Assembly: GCF_900110955.1 (NCBI RefSeq)
Contig: NZ_FOFR01000009.1
Location: 186,001-250,000 of the forward strand
From: Lentzea xinjiangensis
GTDB taxonomy: Bacteria > Actinomycetota > Actinomycetes > Mycobacteriales > Pseudonocardiaceae
DNA length: 64,000 bases
Reading direction: 5' to 3'
In this document: positions 62,877-64,000 of the stretch, piece by piece
Layout: each line of letters opens with the position of its first letter
Numbering within the stretch: the first letter of the stretch is position 1
Position numbers and translations under genes: made by a program
The notes under the pieces: model-generated
Database searches by the model: none
Told to the model about the DNA's origin: nothing
What the model saw: only the letters and a program-made list of their open reading frames with translations

Positions 62877-64000
62877 GCCCACAGCTCCTCGATCGCGTCC
62901 GCCAGCAACCTGCCGACGTCTCCCAGGGTCTCGTGCACGCCGCCGGAGGCGACCACCCGGCCGGCCACCACCACGGTGTCCACGTCGGCCGCCGTCGCGG
63001 ACAGCAGCACCTGCCGGGGCGACGACCCCGCGGTGCGCGGCGTCGAGCTGCTGATCGCCACGAGGTCGCACGGCGCACCGGGCTCGATGCGCCCCGCCTC
63101 CGGCCGGCCCAGCGCGGAGTGGCGCGTGGCGGCGGCGAGCAGCTCGGCCGGGGCGAAGCGCCCGCGTTGACCGGTGCGCAGCCGTTCGCCGTGCTCCAGC
63201 GCGCGGGTCTCCAGCAGTGGGTCGATCACCGCGTGCTGGTCGCTGCCCAGCGACAGCGGGCAGCCGGCGTCGGCCAGTTCCCGAGCCGGACCGATGCCGT
63301 CGGCCAGGTCGGCCTCGGTGGTCGGGCAGAAGCACGCACCCGTGCCCGTACCGCCCAGGGTCGCGATGTCCTCCGGCGTCAGGTGCGTCGCGTGCACGGC
63401 CGTCGTGCGCGGTGACAACGCACCGGCTTCGTGCAGCAGGCCGGTCGGCGTGAGGCCGTACGCGGCGAGGCAAGCCTCGTTCTCCGCGGGTTGCTCGGAG
63501 AGGTGGACGTGCAGCGGAGCGTCCGGGAACGCCTGTGCCACCACCGCCAGCTCGGCGCGCGGGACGGCGCGGACGGAGTGGATCGCCGCGCCGACGTTCA
63601 TCACGTCGTCGGGCTCCAGCTCGGCGACCCTCGACGCCCACGCCTCGGCGGTGCCGTCGGAGAACCGCCGCTGGAGCTCGTTCACCGGCTGGCCGATGCC
63701 ACCCGCGAGGTAGCAGGTGTCGAGCAGGGTGAGCCGGATGCCCGCGTCGGCCGCGGCGTCGCGCAGGGCGTAGCCGAACTCGTTCGACCTGTCGTGCAGG
63801 TAGTGGAACTCGCCGACGGCCGAGACGCCCGCGAGCGCCATCTCGCCGTAGACCGCGCGGGCCAGCCGGTAGTAGGACTGCGGGCTGAGCTTGCCCGCCA
63901 GCGCGTACATGCCTTCGCGCCAGGTCCAGAACGTGCCGCCGCCGTCGTGCGTGCGGCCGCGCAGCGCCCGGTGGAACGCGTGCGAGTGGGCGTTCGCGAA
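62873..64000 (-). CDS. hutF: Formimidoylglutamate deiminase (5' end outside window)
   Basis: 375 residues are visible and the frame is open to the right window edge, so the N terminus is missing. The first visible residues, [15 protein letters not shown], contain the HxH metal motif of the amidohydrolase fold. Further marks are [67 protein letters not shown] and [14 protein letters not shown]. The enzyme deiminates N-formimino-L-glutamate to N-formylglutamate, the hydrolytic branch of the Hut pathway that also needs HutG, not in the window. It forms an operon with hutI. Confidence 0.93.
   Translation of the reverse strand, partial: FANAHSHAFHRALRGRTHDGGGTFWTWREGMYALAGKLSPQSYYRLARAVYGEMALAGVSAVGEFHYLHDRSNEFGYALRDAAADAGIRLTLLDTCYLAGGIGQPVNELQRRFSDGTAEAWASRVAELEPDDVMNVGAAIHSVRAVPRAELAVVAQAFPDAPLHVHLSEQPAENEACLAAYGLTPTGLLHEAGALSPRTTAVHATHLTPEDIATLGGTGTGACFCPTTEADLADGIGPARELADAGCPLSLGSDQHAVIDPLLETRALEHGERLRTGQRGRFAPAELLAAATRHSALGRPEAGRIEPGAPCDLVAISSSTPRTAGSSPRQVLLSATAADVDTVVVAGRVVASGGVHETLGDVGRLLADAIEELWA

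Overview
The window comes from a high-GC actinomycete chromosome, most likely of the Pseudonocardiaceae (Lentzea/Saccharothrix/Amycolatopsis type). The grounds are GC-rich codon use, many GTG starts, SSI-type and SGNH secreted proteins, a 2-oxoglutarate decarboxylase (Kgd)-type E1, and the mycobacterial-style methylcrotonyl-CoA carboxylase and 10-methyl fatty acid gene pairs. That is inference; no rRNA is present to settle it. No rRNA or standard tRNA gene, insertion sequence, prophage or CRISPR array was seen.

Layout. 1-1700 is a graveyard of three truncated flavin-related genes, followed by a GNAT acetyltransferase. 2.3-5.3 kb holds a PAS-GGDEF-EAL protein with degenerate active sites and an HtrA-like protease. 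5.4-9.6 kb holds a BfaA/BfaB-type pair for 10-methyl fatty acids, divergent from an AidB-type acyl-CoA dehydrogenase across two dyads. 9.6-12.3 kb encodes a large membrane protein with an extracellular periplasmic-binding-like domain. 12.4-18.8 kb is a branched-chain acyl-CoA catabolic operon (carboxylase beta, carboxylase alpha, acyl-CoA dehydrogenase) and a TetR gene that share a 16-bp operator. 19-25 kb carries a phospholipase A2/acyltransferase-like fusion, an acyltransferase-alpha/beta hydrolase pair and a two-component system. 25-29.3 kb has an erythromycin-esterase-like gene, a double-MerR regulator and metY-metX behind a cysteine-containing leader peptide. 29.4-34.1 kb includes an NrtR-like Nudix regulator divergent from an SPFH/NAD-kinase-like pair. 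34.2-38.3 kb has a second SGNH hydrolase, a subtilisin inhibitor, a UbiB-like kinase and a VTT membrane protein.

38.35-40.4 kb is the most striking locus: three tandem Y-RNA-like noncoding modules lie directly upstream of a Ro60 (TROVE/vWA) gene, and two of them contain circularly permuted tRNA-like domains (T-arm, closed acceptor stem, D-arm). 40.5-44.2 kb concerns amino-acid nitrogen metabolism: a glycine riboswitch ahead of gcvH-sdaA, and ald. 44.2-53 kb holds a TetR/MFS efflux pair with its operator, a small hypothetical pair and two ABC systems. 53.4-58.4 kb has an orphan ATP-grasp gene, kgd and its small DUF6104-type companion. 58.5-61.7 kb has an aldo/keto reductase and two tandem paralogous HTH genes. 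61.7-64 kb ends with hutI and a hutF cut by the window edge.

Many convergent pairs overlap at their 3' ends (4 to 209 bp), and several operons use ATGA, GTGA or TAGTG stop-start overlaps, so the region is tightly packed. Where convergent genes do not overlap, long perfect hairpins often serve as candidate bidirectional terminators.
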